A DNA stretch of 55,357 nucleotides from an uncultured Clostridia bacterium (GTDB taxonomy: Bacteria > Bacillota > Clostridia > Christensenellales > Aristaeellaceae): positions 1-55,357 of the forward strand of contig CAKUCW010000015.1 in NCBI GenBank assembly GCA_934643825.1, read 5' to 3'. The position numbers and the translations under genes were made by a program. Positions within the stretch are counted from its first letter, which is position 1. Each line of letters opens with the position of its first letter. The notes beneath the pieces were generated by a model. The model made no database searches, was not told the DNA's origin, and was given only the letters and a program-made list of their open reading frames with translations. Of this stretch, positions 15,596-23,057 are shown one piece after another.

Positions 15596-15814
15596 TCACA
15601 TGATTTCAATCAGCGCCGCATCCGCTTTGCGCAGGCTCAGCTCATAGCCGCGAACCGTGATTTCTACGGGATCGCCCAGCGGCGCCACCTTGCGCACATA
15701 GATTTCCACGCCCTTGGTGATGCCCATGTCCATGATACGACGCTTCAGCGCACCCTCACCGCCGACCTTGGTGACCGTAACGGTCGAACCAATCTTGGCT
15801 TCCTTCAGTGTCAT
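15596..15814 (-). CDS. feoA: FeoA family protein (second copy)
   Basis: A 72-aa SH3-like FeoA protein (MTLKEAKIGSTVTV..RRIMDMGITKGVEIYVRKVAPLGDPVEI). FeoA is a small cytoplasmic partner needed for FeoB activity. The core pattern, G-x-x-x-x-x-x-L-x-x-M-G followed by G-x-x-I/V-x-V, is intact. It follows another feoA gene by 44 nt and precedes feoB by 68 nt. Two different FeoA-type proteins before one FeoB is common in Clostridia. Confidence 0.92.
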   Translation of the reverse strand: MTLKEAKIGSTVTVTKVGGEGALKRRIMDMGITKGVEIYVRKVAPLGDPVEITVRGYELSLRKADAALIEIM

Positions 15815-15858
15815 TGTTCTTTCCTCCTTGTTCGCTTTCCCGCTGCCGAATTTATCGG

Positions 15859-16068
15859 TCAGACAAGAATCTTCACAGCCAATTCCTTGCTGATGGCGAC
15901 GCGTGCATCCTTGACCTGAACAATCAGGTTGCCCGAAATATCGGAGACCACGCGAATCGTTTCGCCCTCCACAAAACCGAGGTTTTCCAGATGCGCACGA
16001 ACCTGCGCACTTCCGCCAATGCGCATAATCGGTCTGCTCTCGCCGATGCCCATCATCGTAAGCGGCAT
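15859..16068 (-). CDS. feoA: FeoA family protein (first copy)
   Basis: A 69-aa FeoA-like protein (SAQVRAHLENLGFVEGETIRVV..NLIVQVKDARVAISKELA), divergent from the second copy. The ATG at 16068 is chosen because AAAGGAAGG lies 6 nt upstream; the ATG at 16074 would touch the ribosome site. It is first in the feo operon, directly behind the promoter covered by two TTAG-N6-CTAA boxes, so expression should depend on metal. Confidence 0.9.
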   Translation of the reverse strand: MPLTMMGIGESRPIMRIGGSAQVRAHLENLGFVEGETIRVVSDISGNLIVQVKDARVAISKELAVKILV

Positions 16069-16110
16069 ATCCATCCTTCCTTTCAACTCGCCTGTGTTTG
16101 CTTTCTCTAA

Positions 16111-16160
16111 TTAGTTTCACCTAACGCAAATATATTAGCATCATCTAACGCTTTTGTCAA
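16111..16160 (-). promoter_or_regulatory. feo promoter with two iron-box operators
   Basis: On the minus strand, TTGACA (16155–16160), 17 bp, TAATAT (16132–16137). Two TTAG-N6-CTAA boxes overlap it: 16135–16148 lies across the spacer and the -10, and 16111–16124 covers the start region. Their centres are 24 bp apart. A metal-bound DtxR-type repressor here would shut off the operon when iron is plentiful. The regulator gene is divergent, at 16401. Confidence 0.82.
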
Positions 16161-16203
16161 CGACTTCGTTTTCGAAAATCAAGCCAAATTTTTCGGATGT
16201 TGG

Positions 16204-16295
16204 TTGTCTGTTTTTTTGCATTGTGATATAATAAAAACAGTATAACCACGCGTAAGCGCACAGGCGTGATACAAAAGTTAGTCAATTCAAACTAA
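16204..16295 (+). promoter_or_regulatory. Promoter and leader palindrome of the dtxR-type gene
   Basis: TTGTCT (16204–16209), 17 bp, TATAAT (16227–16232). In the leader at 16278–16295 lies TTAGTCAATTCAAACTAA, with the same half-sites but a 10-bp spacer. This may allow weak autoregulation, or may be a chance relative of the feo boxes. Confidence 0.6.
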
Positions 16296-16400
16296 AGAAG
16301 GGACGAGCCCCTCTCTTTTTTGCGGTTGAAGTTTCTTCGCCGCTATTTTGCTCATTTCATCATCCGCCCGCTTCGTCGGGCAGACTTGGAGGCGATTCCT

Positions 16401-16769
16401 ATGGCAGTATCCGAAGCCATCGAAAACTATCTGGAAACCATTTACATCCTCTCTCAGCAGCAAAACGAAGTCCACGCAGTTGATATCTGCGCTTACCTTT
16501 CCTATTCTCGCCCGACGGTGTCCATCGTCCTGCGGCAGATGCGCGAGAGCGGGCTTGTGACCGTCAATGAGGATAACCATATCTATCTGACTGAAGAAGG
16601 CAGGCGCATCGCTACCCACATCTACGAGCGCCACACCATACTCAGCCAGCTGCTCATGAGCTTGGGGGTCAGCAAGGAGACCGCGCTGCACGACGCCTGC
16701 AAGATCGAACACGACCTGAGCGACGAAACCTTCGACGCCATTCGGAGGCACTATCAGGCGCACCGCTAA
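16401..16769 (+). CDS. DtxR/MntR family metal-dependent regulator
   Basis: A 122-aa repressor with an N-terminal winged helix (EAIENYLETIYILSQQ..VHAVDICAYLSYSRPTVSIVL, residues 3–50) and a metal-binding dimerisation domain (EEGRRIATHIYERHTILSQLLM..ACKIEHDLSDETF). Glu/His ligands typical of the family are visible in the second part. It lacks the third SH3-like domain of full DtxR, so it is MntR-sized. ATG 16401 has GGAGG upstream. Being divergent from feo, whose promoter carries matching boxes, it is the likely iron-sensing regulator. Confidence 0.9.
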   Translation: MAVSEAIENYLETIYILSQQQNEVHAVDICAYLSYSRPTVSIVLRQMRESGLVTVNEDNHIYLTEEGRRIATHIYERHTILSQLLMSLGVSKETALHDACKIEHDLSDETFDAIRRHYQAHR

Positions 16770-16899
16770 GCAAGCTCATTCCACGCAAAAACAAGCTGAA
16801 CGATCCTCTCTTCTGCCACAGTGTTTATAACACCAAAGATCGGCTCACAGGCGCAGTTTTTCGTCCTTCCCTGTCTGCCTAAAATACGCCCGGACATAT

Positions 16900-16937
16900 A
16901 AGAGGATCCCCCGGTACGCCCGGAGGACCCTCTTTCG
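16900..16937. terminator. Probable terminator
   Basis: AGAGGATCCCCCGG pairs with CCGGAGGACCCTCT, with a T-rich tail on the plus strand. It lies between the dtxR-type gene and the convergent tetR gene. The rest of 16770–16970 shows nothing else. Confidence 0.6.
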
Positions 16938-16970
16938 TTTTTCTCTTGTTGACTCCATTCGGCTTCCCGA

Positions 16971-17564
16971 TTACGCTTCCCGTCCGCCTTTCCACGGGCG
17001 AACCGGCAGATTCTCGCTGCGCTTCAGCGACGCCCGGATATTCCCGTCAAAGAGCTGACCGATTCGGCTGATCATCTCCAGACCGTCTTCCTTCATGCCC
17101 TGTCCAATCCAATTGAGCACCATTTCCGTCAACGCGCTCTGATAAAACTGCGCAATGATGTTCTTGTCCTCCTGGCTGGCATGAATGCCTTCGCTCTCCC
17201 GCTCCACATAGCGGATCATGACCTCGCCCGCCACATTGTACAGGTATTTTTCCAGCGTTTCGCGCTGCATGGAGTGATACACATGGTACACTGCTCGTTT
17301 ATGCTGAATCGCAATGCCCATTGCCCCCGCGATGCCTTCTTCCCATGTGACATGCCCCTTGATGCCGCCGATGACCGATTCCAGCTCAGATTGGAAGATT
17401 TCCGTCAGCACCGCATACAGATCCTGATAATAATAGTAAAACGTCTTGCGATTGATTTCGCACCGCGTCACCAGGTCGGTCACCGTAATCTCATCAAAAG
17501 GTTTTTCATCGAGCATCTCGATGAACACGTTGCGGATCATATTGCGGGTATACTGCTGAGCCAT
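16971..17564 (-). CDS. TetR family transcriptional regulator
   Basis: A 197-aa regulator. The N-terminal helix-turn-helix is clear: FDEITVTDLVTRCEINRKTFYYYYQDL (about residues 23–49), in the TetR pattern where the recognition helix ends in T-F-Y-Y-Y-F/Y. The C-terminal ligand-binding part (about 55–180) is alpha-helical and unassigned, like the DhaS-type TetR proteins of Firmicutes. ATG 17564 follows GGAGG. No obvious target gene lies divergent from it; a tRNA is next. The ligand is unknown. Confidence 0.85.
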   Translation of the reverse strand: MAQQYTRNMIRNVFIEMLDEKPFDEITVTDLVTRCEINRKTFYYYYQDLYAVLTEIFQSELESVIGGIKGHVTWEEGIAGAMGIAIQHKRAVYHVYHSMQRETLEKYLYNVAGEVMIRYVERESEGIHASQEDKNIIAQFYQSALTEMVLNWIGQGMKEDGLEMISRIGQLFDGNIRASLKRSENLPVRPWKGGREA

Positions 17565-17755
17565 GTCATTCCTCCGTTCTGCTTTTCGCGGCGCTCCTTT
17601 TCTACGCTTATTATAACCAACGCTTCCGCCAATTGCAAGCCCTTCGCGCAGCGGGTCATTCTCCCCCAACCGTCCGCTTGCAGCCATTTGGATCCAAAAT
17701 GCGCATGAATTTCGTCGTTTTGGGGCAATCCTGGCAAAAAATCTCAAAAAGGGGC

Positions 17756-17784
17756 TTGACGTCCGACCGCTTTCACGCTATAAT
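17756..17784 (+). promoter_or_regulatory. tRNA-Ala promoter
   Basis: TTGACG (17756–17761), a 17-bp spacer and a perfect TATAAT (17779–17784), 13 bp before the tRNA 5' end. Confidence 0.85.
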
Positions 17785-17797
17785 ATTCCCTGTTGAC

Positions 17798-17873
17798 GGG
17801 GCATTAGCGCAGTTGGTAGCGCACAACACTGGCAGTGTTGGGGTCAGGAGTTCGAATCTCCTATGCTCCACCA
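17798..17873 (+). tRNA. tRNA-Ala (anticodon GGC)
   Basis: A 76-nt cloverleaf with a 7-bp acceptor stem, D arm GCGC..GCGC, anticodon stem CAACA/TGTTG around CTGGCAG (anticodon GGC, reads GCC), T arm AGGAG/CTCCT, and encoded CCA. The G3–U70 pair, the alanine identity signal, is present. Confidence 0.96.
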
Positions 17874-17878
17874 AACCC

Positions 17879-17930
17879 AAGAAATCCGAACATCATCCCG
17901 ATTGGGGATGAGTTCGGATTTCTTTTTCTT
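17879..17930 (+). terminator. tRNA-Ala terminator
   Basis: A long perfect stem AAGAAATCCGAAC..GTTCGGATTTCTT, with an inner ATCATCCC/GGGGATGA stem and a T-run after it. Confidence 0.9.
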
Positions 17931-18141
17931 TATGCAGTTTTTTGCAGGGAGAGCTCAATTACTTGCCGAATGATAATAATAATGGTTTTTGTAACATAAA
18001 AAAGGCGTGCAGCGATACCGCCCCGGGCGACTCAGGGGGGCGTCATCCGCACCGCCTCCGCCGTTGACTTTGCCGCAGACTGCAAACGTTTTCATTTGGG
18101 GCATGTTTACGCAGTTTGCACATTTTTTAACGTATATTTTC

Positions 18142-18255
18142 CGCTTATCACCCTTAATTTAGAAAAAAATATACAAAAAATCTTCGATTATCGTGATAAG
18201 CGTCACAGAAAAAGGTGGATCTATTCTATATACTAAAGTCAACGGAAACGTTACC
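18142..18255 (+). promoter_or_regulatory. crp-lacI control region: Crp-like site, -10, LacI-like operator
   Basis: The sequence GTGATAAGCGTCAC at 18193–18206 matches GTGA-N6-TCAC, the symmetrical Crp/Fnr type. Its half GTGATAAGCG also occurs inverted at 18142–18151. A TATACT (18229–18234) without a -35 gives a start near 18241, so the Crp-like site is centred near -41.5, the classic position for direct activation. The palindrome GGAAACGTTACC (18244–18255), the type bound by LacI-family proteins, lies just after the start. Both products encoded downstream fit these sites. Confidence 0.65.
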
Positions 18256-18315
18256 ACACCCAAAGACAAACCGCACATCTGTTTCTTACAGATGATATTG
18301 GGGAGGGAACTCATC

Positions 18316-18972
18316 GTGGAAAGAAGGTTGGATCGGCTGGATGAATGTTTGTCTGCCTGTTCGTTTTACGACATTCTATCCGCCCATGAACTGCAACTAC
18401 TTCGCAGCGGTTTTTTAATGAAATCCTTTGCCAGACCCCAATCCAGACAGCTGGAGGAATTTGCCGCGCCGGGCGCTCTGTATATCGTCAGCCGCGGCAA
18501 TGCCTGTATTCATATCGACAGCCTCAGCGGTCATCGGTGCGAGCTGGCGAGTCTATCTGCCGGCGCCTACGGCATCATGTCCCTTTCGCCGAAGGATTGC
18601 GAATACGAGCTGTCGGTGGATATCGCGTCGGATACGCTCGTGTATCTGGCGGATTCCGAAACCGTCGATACGCTGAAATCGCGTAACCCGCGCTTCAACG
18701 CGTTCTGTTACCAGAACATGCGCCGTCAGCTTTCTCAAATGGTTTATCTGGTTGGTGAAACGCATTTTTCCTCTCTGAGGGTTCGACTTGAAAAATATCT
18801 GTCCAACCGAAGCGACGAAGGCCGCCGAGAGTTGAACATGACCCACAGCGATCTTGCCGACGTTTTCGGCACCTCGCGGGAGGTCATTTCCCGGTTGCTC
18901 AAGGAACTGGAGCGCGAGGGCATTATCAGCCAAAAGCGCTGTCAAATCGCTTTTCATCCGTCGGCCATGTAA
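18316..18972 (+). CDS. Crp/Fnr family transcriptional regulator
   Basis: A 218-aa regulator with a cyclic-nucleotide-like beta-barrel sensor (about residues 40–130, PGALYIVSRGNACIHI), a dimerisation helix and a C-terminal winged helix (MTHSDLADVFGTSREVISRLLKELEREGII). No Cys cluster for an Fe-S centre is seen, and the phosphate-binding motif for cAMP is not obvious, so the effector is unknown. The GTG start at 18316 has GGGGAGGG upstream; in-frame codons upstream to 18193 lack such a site. lacI follows after a short gap, giving an operon of two regulators. Confidence 0.85.
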   Translation: MERRLDRLDECLSACSFYDILSAHELQLLRSGFLMKSFARPQSRQLEEFAAPGALYIVSRGNACIHIDSLSGHRCELASLSAGAYGIMSLSPKDCEYELSVDIASDTLVYLADSETVDTLKSRNPRFNAFCYQNMRRQLSQMVYLVGETHFSSLRVRLEKYLSNRSDEGRRELNMTHSDLADVFGTSREVISRLLKELEREGIISQKRCQIAFHPSAM

Positions 18973-18996
18973 ACGTGGAAGGGCGTGATTGTTAAA

Positions 18997-20040
18997 ATGA
19001 CGCGGGAAAAAATATCCTGCCCCAGCTTTCGGCAGCCAACCATTCGGGACGTCGCCCGGGAGGCAAACGTCTCCACCACCACCGTTTCCCGCTACCTGAA
19101 TCAATCCGGTCATGTAGACCAAAACACCGCCAGCGCCATTCGCCAGGCTGTGGAACGGCTGCATTACACTCCCAGCATCGCTGCGCAGTCGCTGCGCAAC
19201 CGAACGGGAAAAATCATTCTGCTGGTGGTGCCGGATATCTGCAACCCCTTCTATTCCCAAATGTCCAAGACTGTGCAGCGTCTTCTGGGGGAGCGCGGCT
19301 ACCGCATGGTGCTGTTCGACTCGAATGAAAGCCTGCATGAAAACGATTCCATCGCGCTATCCAAGCAGATGTATGCCAGCGGCATCCTGTTGGCATCCAT
19401 CGATATTCGGCAGTCCGTCATCAAGAGTCTGCTGGAAACCGCCATTCCCGTTGTGGCGCTCAACGCTCATTCCACATGCCCCTTCGACACGGTGCATGTG
19501 CATGGCTCTATGGGCTGCTACCTGACCGCCAGACACCTGATCGCGCTGGGGCATCGGCATATCGCCTTTGCCGGCGGTGCACCCGGCACCATGATCGGCA
19601 AAAGCCGCCGGGAGGGATATGAACAAGCCCTTCGGGAAGCCGGGCTGCCCATCGTCAGAGAGCATATCTACGAATCCGGCTTTTCCCAATACGACGGCTA
19701 TGAAGCCGGGCGATATTTCGCCAAGCTTTCGCCCCTGCCTACGGCCATCTGCTGCGCCAACGACGAAATTGCGCTGGGTCTTCTATCCGCCATGCAGGAG
19801 CGAAAAATCCGCATTCCGGATCAGATTTCCGTCACCGGCATGGACGATATTCCCTACGCCAGAACCTCTAACCCCAGCTTAACCAGCGTCTCCAACGACA
19901 GCAACGTATTTGCCAGAGAAGGCGTTCGGATGCTGTTTGAGCGAATCGAGGGCACAGTTACAGGCCCCGCCCGAGACGTGATCGTTCGCCACGAGCTCAT
20001 CGTGCGTGCCAGCGTGGGCGCCCCCAGAGACCGGCAATAA
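18997..20040 (+). CDS. LacI family transcriptional regulator
   Basis: A 347-aa repressor with a LacI helix-turn-helix and hinge (TIRDVAREANVSTTTVSRYLN, then YTPSIAAQSLR) and a periplasmic-binding-like sensor domain (from about residue 62, IILLVVPDICNPFYS; late segment ISVTGMDDIPYARTSNPSLT). The start is uncertain: ATG 18997 is used, but GTG 18985 is in frame, and GGAAGGG lies between the two preferences. The product of the next gene is a secreted nucleoside hydrolase, so a nucleoside or ribose could be the effector. That is inference from context. Confidence 0.88.
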   Translation: MTREKISCPSFRQPTIRDVAREANVSTTTVSRYLNQSGHVDQNTASAIRQAVERLHYTPSIAAQSLRNRTGKIILLVVPDICNPFYSQMSKTVQRLLGERGYRMVLFDSNESLHENDSIALSKQMYASGILLASIDIRQSVIKSLLETAIPVVALNAHSTCPFDTVHVHGSMGCYLTARHLIALGHRHIAFAGGAPGTMIGKSRREGYEQALREAGLPIVREHIYESGFSQYDGYEAGRYFAKLSPLPTAICCANDEIALGLLSAMQERKIRIPDQISVTGMDDIPYARTSNPSLTSVSNDSNVFAREGVRMLFERIEGTVTGPARDVIVRHELIVRASVGAPRDRQ

Positions 20041-20226
20041 AGCCATCGCGGGCGAGACGATCGTTCCCCCTACTTTTTCAGAATCTTAGAAAGTCTGGAT
20101 TGCGCGGCGTTTTCCTCTGCGCGACAGCGGCGTGCGTTTGGGCTTTCTTAGAGAGGCCGTTTGGAAACTAAGGCTTCTACGTTGTCACCCGTTCCCCACA
20201 AACAGACCGAAAGGAGAATACCCAGA

Positions 20227-21342
20227 ATGAAAAAGACGCTCGCCATCCTCTTGACAGCCCTGTTGATGCTGTCCGCCGTCTCTGCGTTGGCAGACATGTC
20301 CGACTACAACATCGTTACCAAAGCCGACACCCACAAGGTCATTCTGGACACGGATATGGGCTACTTCGGCGACGACACCTATGCCTTGATGATCCTGCTT
20401 CAGGCAGATAAGGCAGGTTATCTGGATCTGTTGGGCGTTACCTCTGTTGGCGCCAACACCACCATCGCGCAGGGCACCACCTCCATCCTCAACCAGCTCG
20501 AAGCGCTGGGTCGCGGTGACATCCCCGTGGCTATGGGCTCCGACGTTCCGGTTATGGGTCTGAAGACCGAAACGCAGATGGCTGCCAACGGTCTGAAGGA
20601 AATCCGCTCTATGGCAAACGTTCGCAAGTTTGGCAACACCATCTCTTACGACAACCTTGGCGAACTCAAGGACGAAACCTGGGGTTACAGCTCTCTGAAG
20701 CCCGTTGAAGAGACGGCTTGGGAGTTTATGATCGAGCAGGTTCACAAGTACCCCGGTCAGGTGACCATCATGGCGATCGGCGCCTGCACCAACGTGGCGA
20801 ACGCCATCATGCAGGATCCCACCTTTGCCGAGAACACCGCCGGCATCTACTACATGGGCGGCGCCATCGACGTGCCCGGCAACGATACCCCGTGCGCCGA
20901 GCGCAACTGGTATTATGACCCCGAATCCGTGGCTATCTGCCTGAACGCCAACTTCCCGGTGCAGGTCGTCGTTCCGCATGATATCTCCTATCACCAGAGA
21001 CTGACGAAGGATATCCTGGATAACATTCTTGGCGGCGGCGAGACCGCTTACACCAAGCTGATCCGCGAATACGCCTATCCGCGTTTCGAAGAGAACCCCG
21101 AGCTCCGTCAGCGCCTGTGGGATGCTCAGGTTCCGGGCATCTTCCTAGTTCCGGATTTCATTTCCGAAACGGATAAGCGCGACATCGCCATGGTGACCGA
21201 TCTGTGCTATGCTTACGGCGAGTCCGTGGCTTGGGCAGAAGGCAAGGGTCCCGATTCCTCTACCCTGTGCACCATCGTGTACGACGTGGACGGTGAAGCT
21301 TACTGGAACTTCGTGGCCGATCTGCTCAGCACCGAATTCTAA
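20227..21342 (+). CDS. Secreted inosine/uridine-preferring nucleoside hydrolase
   Basis: A 371-aa enzyme that splits nucleosides into ribose and base. It has a clear signal peptide (MKKTLAILLTALLMLSAVSALA), so it acts outside the membrane, unlike most family members. The calcium-binding start is DTDMGYFGDDTYALMILL (about residues 42–59), a variant of DTDxGxDD with extra residues. Further family marks are IMAIGACTNVANAIMQDP and the motif YYMGGAIDVPGN. ATG 20227 follows AAAGGAG. It lies 186 bp after lacI and is probably under its control. No transporter for the released sugar is in the window. Confidence 0.87.
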   Translation: MKKTLAILLTALLMLSAVSALADMSDYNIVTKADTHKVILDTDMGYFGDDTYALMILLQADKAGYLDLLGVTSVGANTTIAQGTTSILNQLEALGRGDIPVAMGSDVPVMGLKTETQMAANGLKEIRSMANVRKFGNTISYDNLGELKDETWGYSSLKPVEETAWEFMIEQVHKYPGQVTIMAIGACTNVANAIMQDPTFAENTAGIYYMGGAIDVPGNDTPCAERNWYYDPESVAICLNANFPVQVVVPHDISYHQRLTKDILDNILGGGETAYTKLIREYAYPRFEENPELRQRLWDAQVPGIFLVPDFISETDKRDIAMVTDLCYAYGESVAWAEGKGPDSSTLCTIVYDVDGEAYWNFVADLLSTEF

Positions 21343-21879
21343 TCCCTCAGTTTCCATTCGTGTAAATCTCCAAACGACCTGAATCGTCTTTCCGTCTCCG
21401 CTTTGGGGCTGTCAGGCTAAGCATGAGCTGCCCTGCGAAAAGTGAATAGAAAAAGATGCGAGAAGGTTTACCGACTCGCATCTTTTGTTGTCGTTTGAAA
21501 CTCCCCGTTCGGAGATTATGACCGTGAAAAGAAGAAGTTTGAAGAACGGTATCCACTTGACTTTATGCCGCATGTGCATCTGTTTCCTGCCGACCGGCTG
21601 TGACAGTGATTCACGACAGTCTGTCGAATCTCTGACAGTAACGCAGGTTATGACTGTACAGATGCGAGCGTGACGAAGATTCCAGAAACACCGACACCAG
21701 AAGACACACCGGAGCCTGCTCCGGAAGCTGACGCGGCAGCAACGACATGCAATCCATATGCCGAAGCGCCTGATCGACCTGAGCGAGGGTCATCTTCCCA
21801 TTCGCGGAGGATGCCCCTTGATTTAAACCCGTAGAATGCCGTCTGCCCGGCTTGAGGCATGATCCCGCTTATCAGGATT
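21343..21879. other. Intergenic region with terminator and possible gene debris
   Basis: A terminator for the nucleoside hydrolase lies at 21449–21487 (AAAAGATGCGAG..CTCGCATCTTTT). Beyond it, to about 21830, the plus strand has short open stretches in one frame rich in Thr, Pro and Glu (…KIPETPTPEDTPEPAPEAD…), preceded by others such as KKKFEERYPLDF. They lack starts and read like remains of a secreted or linker-bearing protein. I cannot name it. Confidence 0.4.
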
Positions 21880-21975
21880 CAGTTTGTTGACATAAGCCAA
21901 ATTCAGCTATTCTTTCATTTGTGGAAAGGGCTATTCTCCCCCTTCGGGGGGAGAATAGCTTTTGTCTACAGTCTG
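21880..21975. repeat. Dispersed repeat family B, copy 1 (short form)
   Basis: Contains TTGTTGACATAAGC, TTCAGCTATTCTTTCATTTG and a strong hairpin AGGGCTATTCTCCCCC/GGGGGGAGAATAGC, ending GTCTACAGTCTG. It lacks an internal ~27-bp block found in the other copies. It lies at the 3' end of the BREX operon, where the hairpin can act as a terminator. Other copies are at 36688–36812 and 53124–53245, in the same orientation. Confidence 0.85.
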
Positions 21976-22066
21976 TATCCTGTTGATCAGAATTTCTTTC
22001 CATTCAATTTTCCGACAAACCCATCCAGCATTCTGCGAACCAAACGGTTAACTTTCGTCGCGTGCT

Positions 22067-22135
22067 TCAAATACCCCTATATCCTTCCGGCAGATTGAAT
22101 GCCAATTTATCATCAAACGCAAACGGCATATCCAT
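22067..22135 (-). pseudogene. Truncated last gene of the BREX operon
   Basis: The ATG at 22135 has GGAGG upstream and lies 16 nt after the zinc-ribbon gene stop, so it was once translated as part of the operon. Only 22 codons remain (MDMPFAFDDKLAFNLPEGY, then a stop). Downstream, to about 21990, another frame (…KVNRLVRRMLDGFVGKLNG…) looks like a displaced C-terminus. The gene is probably broken by a deletion next to repeat B. Confidence 0.45.
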
Positions 22136-22151
22136 CGCTTTTTCCTCCGTC

Positions 22152-23039
22152 TCACTCGTCCTTTTTCCGTTCTTCCTCCCACCGTTTTTCAAATGCGGTG
22201 CATACCGCGTCCGTCTCCCGCCAGACGCCCATCATGTCCTTCCGATTTTGATATGCCTGATCGAGCGTGAAGTCGAGTTTTTCCGCCCATGCCTTTGCGC
22301 AAGCGGACGCATCCTTCTCCTTCGGCTGAACCAGTTTGGTGATTGCCGCCATCGCCTGCACATATGCGGTGACAAATGGCTCGTAAGATTCGCCAAAAAT
22401 CGGGTCATAGTCCTTTTGGGCAAGCGCGTCCAGCTTCTCCGCCTGTTCGGTCATCGACTGCCTCGCCTTTTTCGCCCCCGCAGCGTCGGCAAAAACAAAT
22501 GTGCCATTTTCGTCAATCAGCCGTTTGAGCGTCGCCTGCGTTCGCGTCAGCGCGTCGAGCAGTTTTTTCGCTTCGGCATACTGTTTCTTCTCATCTTTCG
22601 GTTTTTCGTCCTCTTGGGGCGGCTCGTTTTCGGGCATCTCTCCGCCCAAAATCCGCATCAGCTGCCCACCGAGCGCGTCGATTGCATCGATCGACGCATC
22701 CCGTTCCGTCTCCTTCGGCCCATTCAGCCGCTTGGCGATCATCGCCAGACCGCGGTCGATTTCCCGCTTAGCCTGTTCCTTGCTCGGCGCTTCTGTCAGC
22801 CGCTCAAGGCAAAAGACACGCCCTTTCTTTCGGCTTTGGTTGGTCTGAACGTCAGCCATCTCGTCCAAAGCCTCCCAATAGGCAGCTCGCGTCAACTGCC
22901 AATACTTAGCCTGCACGGCGTCCGCCCGCATCCCTTCCGCGGCGGGCGCGGCATATGCTCTGCCGCAAAACGGGCAAAATCTCGCCTCTTCCCCTTCCCA
23001 ATCCAGCGTTTTTCCGCACGCAGCGCACATATAGCGCAT
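22152..23039 (-). CDS. Zinc-ribbon, coiled-coil protein at the end of the BREX operon
   Basis: Unrecognised as a named family. It has 295 aa. A zinc ribbon opens the protein, with CAACGK and CPFCGRAY giving four cysteines (residues about 5–30). A long, highly charged, mostly helical body follows, with a Pro/Glu/Lys linker near residue 150 (ENEPPQEDEKPKDEKKQ) and likely coiled coils on either side. ATG 23039 follows GGAGGGA, 18 nt after brxL. Close spacing and shared strand make it part of the BREX transcript. It might be an accessory nucleic-acid or protein adaptor; no catalytic motif is visible. Confidence 0.7.
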   Translation of the reverse strand: MRYMCAACGKTLDWEGEEARFCPFCGRAYAAPAAEGMRADAVQAKYWQLTRAAYWEALDEMADVQTNQSRKKGRVFCLERLTEAPSKEQAKREIDRGLAMIAKRLNGPKETERDASIDAIDALGGQLMRILGGEMPENEPPQEDEKPKDEKKQYAEAKKLLDALTRTQATLKRLIDENGTFVFADAAGAKKARQSMTEQAEKLDALAQKDYDPIFGESYEPFVTAYVQAMAAITKLVQPKEKDASACAKAWAEKLDFTLDQAYQNRKDMMGVWRETDAVCTAFEKRWEEERKKDE

Positions 23040-23057
23040 CGTTTCTCCCTCCCTGCT

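Noticed and set aside
21880..21975. Riboswitch or structured leader instead of a repeat
   Set aside because: The same sequence recurs at 36688 and 53124 in unrelated contexts and is not placed as a leader of the nearby genes.
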